Part shown: positions 33,618 to 43,150 of the stretch, in pieces
Position numbering within the stretch: the stretch's first letter is position 1
Layout of the letters: each line of letters opens with the position of its first letter
Assembly (NCBI GenBank): GCA_029990175.1
Contig: JARKIP010000459.1
Span: 1 to 64,000 of the forward strand
Length of the DNA: 64,000 nt
Direction of reading: 5' to 3'
From: Petunia secreta
Lineage: Eukaryota > Streptophyta > Magnoliopsida > Solanales > Solanaceae
Translations under genes and position numbers: made by a program
The notes under the pieces: generated by a model
What the model saw: only the letters and a program-made list of their open reading frames with translations
What the model was told of the DNA's origin: nothing
Database searches by the model: none

Positions 33618-33653
33618 GATTTCGAGGACGAAATCCTTTCAAGAAGGGGAGGA
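33618..33653 (+). other. Hairpin plus polypurine tract of element 4
   Basis: GATTTCG-AGGA-CGAAATC forms a perfect 7-bp hairpin (33618-33635), followed five bases later by AAGAAGGGGAGGA (33641-33653) abutting the 3' LTR. The same arrangement, nearly base for base, lies at 42899-42933 in element 5. Confidence 0.8.
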
Positions 33654-34293
33654 TGATACGGGGCAAATCGAGCTAAGACACTAACCATCAAGAGCCAAGC
33701 TTGAGAGCACAAGGAAAGCAAGTCAAGGGCTCCGGAGGCGATTTGAAGATAATACATCGGAGCGCCAAGGAAGGAGGAGCGCTCAGCATAGCTAGGCGAA
33801 GCACGTAAAGCTAGGCGGAGTGCCTAAACCTAAGCACAGCCAGGCAGAGCGCCTAGACACCAGGCGGAGCGCCCAACGCTGAAGCTTGCAATTCCTATTT
33901 TTCCCTTAAGTGGCTTATATGTCTTAACCTAACCCATGGGCATTTTAGTCATTTTACATTGTCTTAAGAAAGACTATAAATAGGAACCTTAGCCATTTTT
34001 ATTTATTAGTGAGACATTATTGAATCTTGTAGAGAGAAGAATTGGAAGAGAGGCTTTGCCTTCTTTGTTTAAGCCCGAGGCTTCATGTATCTCATTAACT
34101 TGGAATCCACGGGGATCATCCTAGCATGATCCTTTGATTGGTTCGAGTCTCTTTTCCCCCTTGAATCAACTAACGTATGTGAGATTCCTTCTTTCTTCTC
34201 ATTTCTTGTCTTCCCAATCTATATTTCTTGTTATCCCTTTAATTGCTTCCGCTCGTATAGTTTGTTTACTTCCGTGTGTTTTACCCCTTATCA
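33654..34293 (+). repeat. 3' LTR of element 4
   Basis: This is the 640-bp partner of 27372-28010, starting TGATACGGGGC. It has an extra dyad unit compared with the 5' copy and lacks a short stretch before the ATTCCTATTTTT run, so the LTRs have diverged or recombined. Confidence 0.95.
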
Positions 34294-35107
34294 ACCTTGA
34301 ACCTCAGTGGGTCATACCAAATTGGTTTGACTCAAGTAAAGATTTTAGAATGAGGGGGCAATCGGCCTCTGACATTAGGTGGAAAAGAAACCTCCCCATT
34401 CAACTTTCTCCGAGCCTGGCTTCGGAGGAGCACATAGCTTCGATCCGAGAGAAATGTGGTTGGAGCCTTGAGGTCACAATCTTGATTCCCACCCCCGAAC
34501 AATGTATATGTGATAGTGTTCCGGGGCGATCCTTCGTTTACACTTACCCGTTTTTGATTTTTTTCTCTCTTCCGCTTCATTCCATAGCAAATACCTTTTG
34601 CCGGACGCACAATGTCTGCTTGGCCCAGCTTGGCCCCAATATTTGGAGGGTTGTCCAGTGTTTCGACTACATTAGTCGCAAAGCTGGGGTCACATTTGGG
34701 TATGACCACTTAATTTCTTTATTTTCTCCATCCCTGCACAAGGATGGGGTTGTGCAATTGAACAAGTGGGGTCAGTTTTCCCTCATCACTAAGAGCGACG
34801 ACACCGAGGACTGAAATTGGTGTGACTGGTTTGTTCTTCTTCCCGCCTCTTCTCTTTCAACCGAGCCCGACTTTCCTGAGGCGTAGAACAGGACTCCAAG
34901 GAGACCCCCAATTAATCCTTCCCAGGATTTGGAGGCCTGGGTGCAAGCTATTATTAGCGCCGAGAGGAGATTAGATAGGGATTGGACGGTTTTAGCCGCT
35001 TGTGCAGAAAATGGGTGGTCGGGCAAACATCTGGGTTAGTATGCTCCCAATTAAATCATTTTATTTTCTCGATGCGTCTGTTGCAACTCTTACTCAGGCC
35101 CCAAGAG

Positions 35108-35178
35108 GTACTTCTTTCTTCTTTTTGTAATTTTCTCTTTTGCTTTCCCACTCGAGTAAACTGTTTCTTCCTTTTCAG
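35108..35178 (+). other. Predicted intron in element 3 antisense gene
   Basis: It has a GTACTTC donor and a pyrimidine-rich CCTTTTCAG acceptor and is 71 nt long. The next exon starts with Gly-Leu and a basic stretch, as in element 1 after its intron 21633-21708. Confidence 0.6.
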
Positions 35179-35636
35179 GTTTGAAGAGAAAAGGCGATAC
35201 GCCTAAGAAGCCAACCAAGGCTAAAGTTCCTCGGGTTGAATCAACTAAGGCTCCCCGACGAAGGTTGATAGACGAACCAGATGTTGTGCTGGTTTAAAGC
35301 GTGGTTAAGGGGAAGGTCGTGAAGGAGCCAAGTCGAGTGGTCGATGAGGTTCGCGAGGGCTTGGAGTTTAGCGAGGCGGGACCTTCCGAGAAGGCTAACA
35401 GACCCGTCGAGGCTACATCGCCTGCGAGACATGCGAGTGCTAATCCGCCTCGAGCTAAGACGAAACTCTCTCAAGGGATCAGATGAATCCCAGTTCCAAT
35501 AGATGTGTGCATATTGGATGATAACATGGGGGTCGCCATTAGCTACAAAGGTTTGCTTGGTCCTTTAGAAAACGATCGCCTGAAGAATATCCCTTCAGAT
35601 GATTTGATGGCTTATTCGGCTCAGCACGCGATTCAC

Positions 35637-35711
35637 GTGAGATTTTACTCTGCTCTTTTTTTTTTATCTTAAGAGTTTTCCTCGTCTTTGTCCTTTTCCC
35701 TTTGATCGTAG
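35637..35711 (+). other. Predicted intron in element 3 antisense gene
   Basis: It has a GTGAGA donor, a T-rich body and a GATCGTAG acceptor and is 75 nt long. It lies directly before the coiled-coil exon, as does the 73-nt intron 8033-8105 in element 1. Confidence 0.65.
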
Positions 35712-36067
35712 GGCTATGTCTACGCCATGAAGGCAGCTGAAGTGGAAGCTCAGTGAGCAACGCACCTTCGCCGGATTGGGGACGAGTGGGATCGTCGGAG
35801 GAACGCACTAGAGGCTCGCGTGGATGAGCTTGACGAGCAGCTCACTAGCTCGGAGGCTAACTTGGGTCGATCTCAGAGGGAGGTCGAACAGCTTGGTGCT
35901 GATCTTTCTCAGGCTCGTGGTGAAGTGGCAATCCTTTTGGCCAAGAGGAGCTCCGAGGAGGAGAATCATCAAGCTGAGCTTCGGAAGCAGGCCGATGCAG
36001 CCGACGTAGTGCTTAAGAGCTTGACCAATCAGTTTGAAGAGAAAACTTCAGTACTTACCTCGAATGT

Positions 36068-36817
36068 TGATGCAACCCAAATTGCATCGAGACCATTCAC
36101 TCGAAGTCAAGCCAAGGATATACAAGACGCTCACCTACACTTGGTTTGGAGAGGCGTGGATGAGACGAGCTCGGGGAAAGACTTAAAGGCAATGCATTGG
36201 AGCTCATTCCATGTGGAAACCGGGCAGGAAACAGTGCAAGAAGCAGGGGAGCAAAACAGGGCAAAAACAGGGGAAGCCTGCTGAGCTTACTGCCTAAGAC
36301 TGGAAACTTGCTCTTCGCGATCGCGTCCATCACTCACGCGATCGCGATGACCATTTCTTTTGCCTGCGCGATCGCGCCAAGACTCGCGCTATCGCGACCT
36401 TCTGCATTTTAGTGTTCCACGCGATCGCGTATAACCCTGCGCGATCGCGAAGAACACTCGAGTAGCAGCGGACCAGAATGCTAGGAAACATTGTAATGAG
36501 GTGCTATAAATGCCCTCTTTCATCATTTATTGTTATTACCTCACTTTGAACACAAAACACATTGAATGAGCATAGCTCTTGACATTGTAACTCTTTTGGC
36601 TTGAAATCAATTGGATGAATCCAAGTTGCTCTTCAATCCATCTTCGATCATTCTATTTGCTTGAGCCTCGTGTCTCTTGAGGATAGTTGCTTAGCGTAGG
36701 TGATTCTTACCAATCGCTCGGGGTGTAACGGAACAAGTTCTTCGTTGCTACTCGACTTTAGTGTGAGTCTCGTCTCGTTTCTTATCTTTTATCGCTTTCG
36801 TATTTTCGATTGCATCA
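36068..36817 (+). repeat. 5' LTR of element 5
   Basis: This 750-bp LTR begins TGATGCAACCC and ends GATTGCATCA. Five CGCGATCGCG palindromes and one CGCGCTATCGCG lie at 36316-36449, before a TATA box (GCTATAAATGCC) near 36505. I see no difference from 42934-43683. Confidence 0.97.
36316..36449. repeat. Palindrome cluster CGCGATCGCG in LTR of element 5
   Basis: Perfect 10-bp palindromes are at 36316-36325, 36337-36346, 36367-36376, 36420-36429 and 36440-36449. The 12-bp variant CGCGCTATCGCG is at 36385-36396. Spacing is 11 to 24 bp. They sit 60 to 190 bp upstream of the TATA box and recur in the 3' LTR from about 43182 to 43315. Confidence 0.9.
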
Positions 36818-36819
36818 GT

Positions 36820-36831
36820 TGGTATCAGAGC
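36820..36831 (+). other. Primer-binding site of element 5 (tRNA-iMet)
   Basis: TGGTATCAGAGC follows the LTR after two bases and complements the 3' end of plant initiator tRNA-Met exactly. Confidence 0.9.
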
Positions 36832-38122
36832 AAGGCTAGGGTTGCGTTCTTACGAGCCCTCGTCCTACTCTTCGTGCTTGTCATCTTTGTTCCGCATTTA
36901 TTTTCGTGTTCTTGTTCTTGTTATATTGAAAAAGAAGAAAAAAATTCAAAAACTTGAAAACCCAAAAATTTGAAGGAAATCGCTTGTTGTTACGATTTTG
37001 TTGGTTTTGATTATCGGGGATTGTTTGTTTACGTGAACCCGACAATTGGGTACCAACAAAACGCGTTTTGGAGTTGAAAATCAAAAGTTCAAAAAATTGA
37101 ACCCTAGGTTGGGTATTTTGCAAAATTTGCCAAAACTTGCTTGATGTTATGATGTCGTGAATGTTTGGTATCGGGGATTGTTCACAATAGTTTTCCCGTT
37201 GTTTTGATACCAACATAACATCATTTGGAGTATTGTAGTGAAAATCAAAAATTTGGTTCTTGAAGGTTTTGGAAATATTGAAGAACTTGTCAAAAATCTT
37301 TGAAAAAAAAAAACAAGTTGTTTGATGGTTGTTTTGGTGTATGAACTATTGGGGAATGTTTGTTCCAGCTGAAAAACATCTTTGGAAAGCTTGAAAACTG
37401 AAATACATTGCATTTGGGTTGTTGTTGTGCCAAAACTGCTGTGTTTCTGTCGAAATTCTGGTTCAGCTGAACAAACCTGCGCGATCGCGCAAGGTCCCGC
37501 GCTATCGCGCCATTTCTGAAATTTTGTTCAACGCGATCGCGCCCAACCACACGCGATCGCGAAGGGTACTTATTTCCAGAATTTCCTGAAGCTGGACAGA
37601 ACGTTCGCAAAAGGTGTCGTAACAGTTTCCAACCACCAAAACTCCCATAGCATCATCAAATATGGTGAGTTTCTAGATCACAAACCAAAATCCGTCCAAT
37701 TCCGAATCCGTTTAGCGGCGATTCGATCTTTGAACATTTGATCGCGCCACTTCCGGTTAGTACTTTGAGGGTAACACTTCTACCCAATTAGTACTAATCC
37801 CTTGTGCGAATAGGATACTCGTGCCTAGAAGGAGAGTAGAGTTCAAAGAAGATTCGTAGTTAATTGTTTGGTTCAAGTGCGCACCAAATAGCTTAGCGTT
37901 AATCGAGTCCCATTGAATCCACTCTTCCCGAAGAGCAATTGGTTCTTGTATTTTGGTTTGATCATTGAGGAGGTTGCGCAACTACGAGGAGGCCGTTGAT
38001 TTCAAGTTTGTGTGAATCTAACCCCAAGCTTGAGTGAACCCGAGCGACAACCAAAAGTGAGGGAGTGAGTGAGGACTTTTACTCTAATCTTCCTTTCTTG
38101 TTTTTTTGATTGTTGTAGGTAC
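36832..38122 (+). other. Untranslated leader of element 5
   Basis: About 1.3 kb lies between the primer site and gag with no long sense frame. It holds two diverged copies of a unit of about 180 bp (around 37010 and 37180: TATCGGGGATTGTT, then TACCAACA, then GAAAATCAAAA) and a second palindrome cluster at 37480-37561. A possible intron runs from the GTGAGT at 37665 to the TTGTTGTAG ending at 38118, just before the gag ATG; this is unproven. Confidence 0.7.
37480..37561. repeat. Palindrome cluster CGCGATCGCG in leader of element 5
   Basis: Palindromes are at 37480-37489, 37532-37541 and 37552-37561, with the variant CGCGCTATCGCG at 37498-37509. Order and spacing match LTR positions 36367-36449, so the leader block is a diverged duplicate in which the palindromes are unchanged but the spacers differ. 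Confidence 0.85.
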
Positions 38123-41100
38123 ATGGCGGAGGAGAAAGCAAAGAATACCATTGAGGTTCCAACCGACGTCTTGGCTAACTTGTTAGCCGAGGTGAAGGCA
38201 CTAAACCTTAAAATGGAGGCTCTTGAAAAGGAGAGGACCCCGAGTGTCCAAAAGGACCCCAATGAAGGCACTAGTGATGATTCCATCATGAAGCCGGATC
38301 ATTATGCGGAGCTAGTTCGTCGACAACGGTTGAGGGATGAGGCTCTTGCTAGAGAAAGAATGTTGGGCAATCCCCAACCCTTGGGCAATCCCCAAGGAGA
38401 TGTTCCATTCCTAAGGCCACGGAGAAACATTGCACCTCTTGAGCAAGTTGATGAAGCTCAAGAAGGGGAGGGCCTCGGACTTGATGATGATTACTTTGAT
38501 GCTCCCTATCCAAATAGGAGGGCGATGAATGGAGGCCGAGGTATAGATAGAGGTCGTGGTCGAGGTCGAGGACCACCAAGAGCTTATATGGGAAGGAACT
38601 TGGGAAGGGAATATGAAGATGTTGATGACAACTATGGGGTTCAACCGGAACAACACCGTGGGGGTCGAGACGCTAATCTCAATAGTGTCAAGATCACTAT
38701 CCCGCCTTTCAAGGGGACTAGTGATCCGGAAGCATTTCTTGAATGGAAGATCCAATTGGAGCGGGTCTTTGACACAAATGATATGACCGAGGAGAAGAAG
38801 GCCACTTATGCCATTTCATCATTTGAATCCTATGCCTCTACTTGGTGGGAATCCATCAAGCGATCAAGGAGAAGACTTGGGTTGCGGATGAACATCACTT
38901 GGGAAGAGTTGAAAGAAGTTATGAACAACAAGTACGTGACTCCCAAGTATCGACAAGAGCAACTCAAAAAGCTCTATGAATTGAAGCAAGGCTACAAGTC
39001 CGTTGATGAATATTTCAACGACTTTGAGAAAAACCGGATGGCTCTTGATATGGAAACGGAGGATGAAGAACAAGCTATCATCCGTTTCAAAAGTGGCTTG
39101 AGTAGGGAGATTGCTTCCCAATTGAGACTTCACATCTTCCACTCCTTGCAAGATGTTTGTGATGCCGCGGTTGAAGCCGAGAAATGGCTCAAAGAAGAAA
39201 AGGCTCCTCGCTATAGGAGTACTACCACCACCACTCCTTCAACTCGCACCAAAGAATGGAAGAGCCCATATGCTAGTGGAGCAAGTGGGAGCCGAGATGT
39301 AAAGAAGCCTTTTGAAAAGGCTACCCCGAAGAGCGACCACAAAGAAGTTGGAGGTACTTCTAAAACTACTTTAAATACTCCTTCTTCTTCTTCTTTCCAA
39401 TGTCATAAATGCAAGGGTTATGGCCACTTTGCCAAAGAGTGTCCTACCCGGAAGACAATGATTGTGATGGATGATGGGTTGGTCTATGAGGGTGAAAGTG
39501 AGTCCGAGGGTGAAGTTGAGGAGGAGAGTGAGGAAGTTGAGGGTGAGGGTGAAGAGAGAGTGACGGAGGGGGATGATCCTAATATGTTCCTTGTGGTTCG
39601 CCGCATTTTGGGAACCATGGTGAGTGAAGAGAGGGAAGATGAACAAAGGGAAAACTTGTTCCATGCTCGGTGTAGAGTGAGGGGGCAAGTGTGTTCCATG
39701 ATCATAGACTCGGGTAGTTGTGCGAATGTGGTGAGCCAATCCTTGGTCTCACAATTGAAATTGACTACCCAAAGGCACCCTAATCCCTACCGATTGCAAT
39801 GGCTAAGTGAGTGTGGGGAATTGAGGGTAGTGAAGCAAGTCTTGATTAGATTCAAGATTGGGAACTATCAAGATGAACACATGTTTGACGTGGTGCCAAT
39901 GCAAGCTTGCCATCTTTTGTTTGGAAGGCCTTGGCAATACGACAAACAAGTGGTTCATGATGGCCGGGCCAACACTTACACGGTGAAACATGAGGGAAAA
40001 AGGTTCGTGCTTACACCTTTGACCCCGAAACAAGTAGGTGAAGACTATCGGCGCATGAAAGAGTTGAGGGAAGCGGCTAAGGCCAAGTCCCCGATTGTGG
40101 CCAAATCTTTGGCCGAGACTCCACCATCTCCCACCGGTCGCATGTGTGCCATGATGCAACCGGGTGAGGTTTTGAGAGGTAATGATGGCACCAAGATGCT
40201 CATATGCCTAGTGCACAAAGGTATGGTTTTAAATTCCGAAAGTGATTATTTATCTAACCCTAACCCTTTGCCTAGTGCCATTGAAAATGTTTTGAAGGTT
40301 TATGAGGACATGTTCCCGGATGAGATGCCGGATGGATTGCCTCCCTTGAGGGGCATTGAACATCAAATTGACCTTGTCCCGGGATCTCAAATTCCCAACA
40401 AACCGGCATATAGGAGCAATCCCGAGGACACAAGGGAGCTACAAAAGCAAATTGATGAGTTGCTCACCAAGGGCTTGGTGAGGGAAAGCTTGAGCCCTTG
40501 TGCCGTGCCCGTGATCCTTGTTCCGAAGAAGGATGGCACTTGGAGGATGTGTGTGGATTGTCGAGCGGTCAACAAGATCACGGTAAAGTATCGACATCCC
40601 ATACCTCGTTTGGATGATATGTTGGATGAGCTCAGTGGTTCTAGTGTCTTTTCTAAAATAGACCTTAGGTCCGGCTACCATCAAATCCGGATGAAACCCG
40701 GGGATGAGTGGAAAACCGCATTCAAGACCAAGTTTGGTCTATATGAATGGTTGGTGATGCCCTTCGGCCTCTCCAACGCACCTAGCACTTTCATGAGATT
40801 AATGAACCACGTGCTTAAGCCATTTATCAACAAATTCGTGGTCGTCTACTTTGATGACATATTGATTTATAGCAAGTCAATAGGCGACCATGTGGGCCAC
40901 TTGAGTCAAGTGCTTGAAGTGCTACGAGCCGAAAAGCTCTATGCCAATTTTAAGAAGTGCGCCTTTTGTGTTGAAAAGGTTGTCTTTTTGGGCTTTGTCG
41001 TTAGTGTCAATGGTGTAGAAGTTGATGCATCCAAAGTTGACGCCATTAGAGATTGGCCTACTCCCACCACCGTTTCTCATGTGCGGAGTTTTCATGGCCT

Positions 41101-43150
41101 TGCTAGTTTCTATCGGCGCTTTGTTAGAGACTTTAGCACCATTGCCGCACCACTCACCGAGTTGGTGAAAAAGGACAAGTCCTTTGTTTGGGGAGAGCCG
41201 CAAGAGAAGGCTTTCCAAGAATTGAAAAGTAGGTTAAGTACCGCCCCATTGTTGCAATTGCCCGACTTCGGGAAGGCTTTTGAGGTAGAATGTGATGCCT
41301 CGGGGGTGGGTATTGGGGGTGTTCTCATGCAAGAAGGGAAACCCGTTGCCTACTTTAGTGAGAAGTTAAAGGGCGCAACCTTGAATTACTCTACGTATGA
41401 CAAGGAGTTGTATGCCCTAGTGAGAGCTTTGGCCCATTGGCAACACTATCTTTGGCCTCGGGAATTCGTGATCAAGAGTGACCACGAGTCACTCAAACAT
41501 CTAAGAGGCCAAGAAAAGTTGAACAAGAGACATGCCAAGTGGGTGGAATTTGTTGAGTCCTTTCCTTATGTAATTCATTACAAGAAGGGTAAGGACAACG
41601 TTGTGGCCGATGCGCTTTCAAGAAAATTCGCTCTTGCCACCACTCTCGCTTCTAGACTTGTGGGTTTTGAGAGTATCAAGTCATTGTACGCTCATGATCC
41701 AAAGCTCAAGAGCATTCATGATGCTCTAGTGAGTGGGAAAAGGGTGGAAAAATACCAATGGGTAGATGGCTACATTTTCAAGCATGGGCGAGTGTGTGTC
41801 CCCGAGTCCTCTTGGAGAGATGTGCTAGTGCAAGAAGCACATTGCGGGGGCTTGATGGGTCACTTTGGGGTGGACAAGACTATGGCCATACTTAAAGAGC
41901 AATTCCATTGGCCAAAAATGAGGCCTCTTGTGGAACGATTTTGCAATGCTTGCTTGGATTGCAAGAGGGCCAAGTCTAGATCCAACAACCAAGGACTATA
42001 CACTCCTTTGCCCATCCCTACTAGTCCGTGGGTTGATCTTTCTATGGATTTTGTTATGGCTTTACCCCGGACTAGAGGAGGACACGATAGCATTTTTGTT
42101 GTCGTTGACCGATTCTCCAAAATGGCTCACTTCATTCCGTGCAAAAAGACTAATGATGCCCATCATGTAGCTTCCTTGTTTATTGATAATGTCTTGAAAT
42201 TGCATGGGGTGCCTCGCACCATTGTTAGTGATAGGGACTCCAAGTTCCTTAGCCATTTTTGGAAATGTTTGTGGGGTGCTCTTGGCACCAAATTGCTCTT
42301 CTCCACGTCCCACCACCCTCAAACCGATGGGCAAACCGAGGTGGTGAACCGGACTTTGGGAGCTCTACTACGAGCTCTGACCAAAGGAAAGGCCGGGACT
42401 TGGATTGATAAGCTACCACTCATGGAGTTTGCATATAACCGCACTTTACATCGCATGATTGGCATGACCCCATTTGAGTGTGTTTATGGTTTTAACCCAT
42501 TGATTCCTCTTGATCTTACCCCTTTGCCAAGGGATGTGGTTGTTGATTTTGAAGGTAAAGCTCGGGCCAAGGCGTTACTTGAACTTCACGCCAAAGCGCG
42601 GAAGGCTTTGGAAGAGGCTTATGAGAAGATAGCAACCAAGAGAAACAAAGGGAGAAAGAAGGTGGAGTTCAAGAAGGGAGATTGGGTATGGGTGCACTTC
42701 CGAAAGGAACGCTTTCCCATCCAAAGGAAAGGAAAGTTGGCACCGAGGGGCGACGGACCATTCCAAGTGTTGTCCAAGATCAACAACAATGCATATGTGA
42801 TAGATTTGCCCGGTGAGTATAATGTATCGACTACTTTCAATGTTAGTGACTTGACTTCTTTTGATGTAGGTGACGACACCTTGGAGGTGGACGCCTCAAT
42901 TTCGAGGACGAAATCTTCTCAAGAAGGGGAGGATGATGCAACCCAAATTGCATCGAGACCATTCACTCGAAGTCAAGCCAAGGATATACAAGACGCTCAC
43001 CTACACTTGGTTTGGAGAGGCGTGGATGAGACGAGCTCGGGGAAAGACTTAAAGGCAATGCATTGGAGCTCATTCCATGTGGAAACCGGGCAGGAAACAG
43101 TGCAAGAAGCAGGGGAGCAAAACAGGGCAAAAACAGGGGAAGCCTGCTGA
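38123..43150 (+). CDS. gag-pol polyprotein of element 5 (complete)
   Basis: A single open frame encodes about 1675 aa from ATG 38123 (context TAC-ATG-GCG). An in-frame ATG at 38069 lies before a splice-acceptor-like TTGTAG, so I prefer the later start. Approximate residues are: gag core 190-360; zinc knuckle C-x2-C-x4-H-x4-C at 427; protease D-S-G-S at 528; RT with Y-F-D-D at 909; RNase H 1040-1160; integrase zinc region H-x-H...C-x2-C at 1240-1290; catalytic D, D, E around 1322, 1380 and 1416; W-V-H and G-P-F segment near 1540. The last 72 residues are encoded by the 3' LTR and contain P-F-T-R-S-Q-A-K-D-I-Q, like the C-terminal CR motif of CRM integrases. No stop or frameshift is seen. Confidence 0.93.
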   Translation: MAEEKAKNTIEVPTDVLANLLAEVKALNLKMEALEKERTPSVQKDPNEGTSDDSIMKPDHYAELVRRQRLRDEALARERMLGNPQPLGNPQGDVPFLRPRRNIAPLEQVDEAQEGEGLGLDDDYFDAPYPNRRAMNGGRGIDRGRGRGRGPPRAYMGRNLGREYEDVDDNYGVQPEQHRGGRDANLNSVKITIPPFKGTSDPEAFLEWKIQLERVFDTNDMTEEKKATYAISSFESYASTWWESIKRSRRRLGLRMNITWEELKEVMNNKYVTPKYRQEQLKKLYELKQGYKSVDEYFNDFEKNRMALDMETEDEEQAIIRFKSGLSREIASQLRLHIFHSLQDVCDAAVEAEKWLKEEKAPRYRSTTTTTPSTRTKEWKSPYASGASGSRDVKKPFEKATPKSDHKEVGGTSKTTLNTPSSSSFQCHKCKGYGHFAKECPTRKTMIVMDDGLVYEGESESEGEVEEESEEVEGEGEERVTEGDDPNMFLVVRRILGTMVSEEREDEQRENLFHARCRVRGQVCSMIIDSGSCANVVSQSLVSQLKLTTQRHPNPYRLQWLSECGELRVVKQVLIRFKIGNYQDEHMFDVVPMQACHLLFGRPWQYDKQVVHDGRANTYTVKHEGKRFVLTPLTPKQVGEDYRRMKELREAAKAKSPIVAKSLAETPPSPTGRMCAMMQPGEVLRGNDGTKMLICLVHKGMVLNSESDYLSNPNPLPSAIENVLKVYEDMFPDEMPDGLPPLRGIEHQIDLVPGSQIPNKPAYRSNPEDTRELQKQIDELLTKGLVRESLSPCAVPVILVPKKDGTWRMCVDCRAVNKITVKYRHPIPRLDDMLDELSGSSVFSKIDLRSGYHQIRMKPGDEWKTAFKTKFGLYEWLVMPFGLSNAPSTFMRLMNHVLKPFINKFVVVYFDDILIYSKSIGDHVGHLSQVLEVLRAEKLYANFKKCAFCVEKVVFLGFVVSVNGVEVDASKVDAIRDWPTPTTVSHVRSFHGLASFYRRFVRDFSTIAAPLTELVKKDKSFVWGEPQEKAFQELKSRLSTAPLLQLPDFGKAFEVECDASGVGIGGVLMQEGKPVAYFSEKLKGATLNYSTYDKELYALVRALAHWQHYLWPREFVIKSDHESLKHLRGQEKLNKRHAKWVEFVESFPYVIHYKKGKDNVVADALSRKFALATTLASRLVGFESIKSLYAHDPKLKSIHDALVSGKRVEKYQWVDGYIFKHGRVCVPESSWRDVLVQEAHCGGLMGHFGVDKTMAILKEQFHWPKMRPLVERFCNACLDCKRAKSRSNNQGLYTPLPIPTSPWVDLSMDFVMALPRTRGGHDSIFVVVDRFSKMAHFIPCKKTNDAHHVASLFIDNVLKLHGVPRTIVSDRDSKFLSHFWKCLWGALGTKLLFSTSHHPQTDGQTEVVNRTLGALLRALTKGKAGTWIDKLPLMEFAYNRTLHRMIGMTPFECVYGFNPLIPLDLTPLPRDVVVDFEGKARAKALLELHAKARKALEEAYEKIATKRNKGRKKVEFKKGDWVWVHFRKERFPIQRKGKLAPRGDGPFQVLSKINNNAYVIDLPGEYNVSTTFNVSDLTSFDVGDDTLEVDASISRTKSSQEGEDDATQIASRPFTRSQAKDIQDAHLHLVWRGVDETSSGKDLKAMHWSSFHVETGQETVQEAGEQNRAKTGEAC
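42899..42933 (+). other. Hairpin plus polypurine tract of element 5
   Basis: ATTTCG-AGGA-CGAAAT is a perfect hairpin (42899-42914), followed by AAGAAGGGGAGGA (42921-42933) at the LTR edge. Here the stretch is also coding (I-S-R-T-K-S-S-Q-E-G). Element 4 keeps it although it is non-coding there. Confidence 0.85.

Larger units (their letters stand above)
27372..34293 (+). mobile_element. Element 4: non-autonomous Ty3/gypsy element without RT or integrase
   Basis: It is flanked by ACCTT at 27367-27371 and 34294-34298, with 640-bp LTRs, a tRNA-iMet-type primer site and a polypurine tract. No RT, RNase H or integrase can be read anywhere between. It carries a protease-like ORF (29982-32129, broken by a MITE) and a second ORF (32353-33570). 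It must rely on enzymes from another element. Its primer site, polypurine tract and leader resemble those of element 5. Confidence 0.9.
34299..36067 (+). pseudogene. Antisense gene (aORF) of element 3, central part
   Basis: The region 34299-34811 encodes a Transposase_28-like block, with L-P-L-H-S-I and A-Q-L-G-P-N-I-W-R-V-V near 34570-34650. In-frame stops TGA and TAG fall near 34812 and 34885. Predicted introns are at 35108-35178 and 35637-35711. A basic Lys/Pro-rich exon (35179-35480) follows, then the start of a coiled coil (35712-36067) with clear heptad-like Leu/Ala/Glu spacing. Element 5 inserts after 36067, and the coiled coil resumes at 43689. The layout parallels element 1. Confidence 0.7.

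Noticed and set aside
36097..36333. 78-codon minus-strand frame present twice (also 42963-43199)
   Set aside because: It is duplicated because it lies in both LTRs of element 5; the plus strand there encodes the pol tail.
36316..36449. CRISPR-like or satellite array
   Set aside because: Units are short palindromes with unequal spacers inside an LTR of a plant retroelement, not direct repeats with unique spacers.
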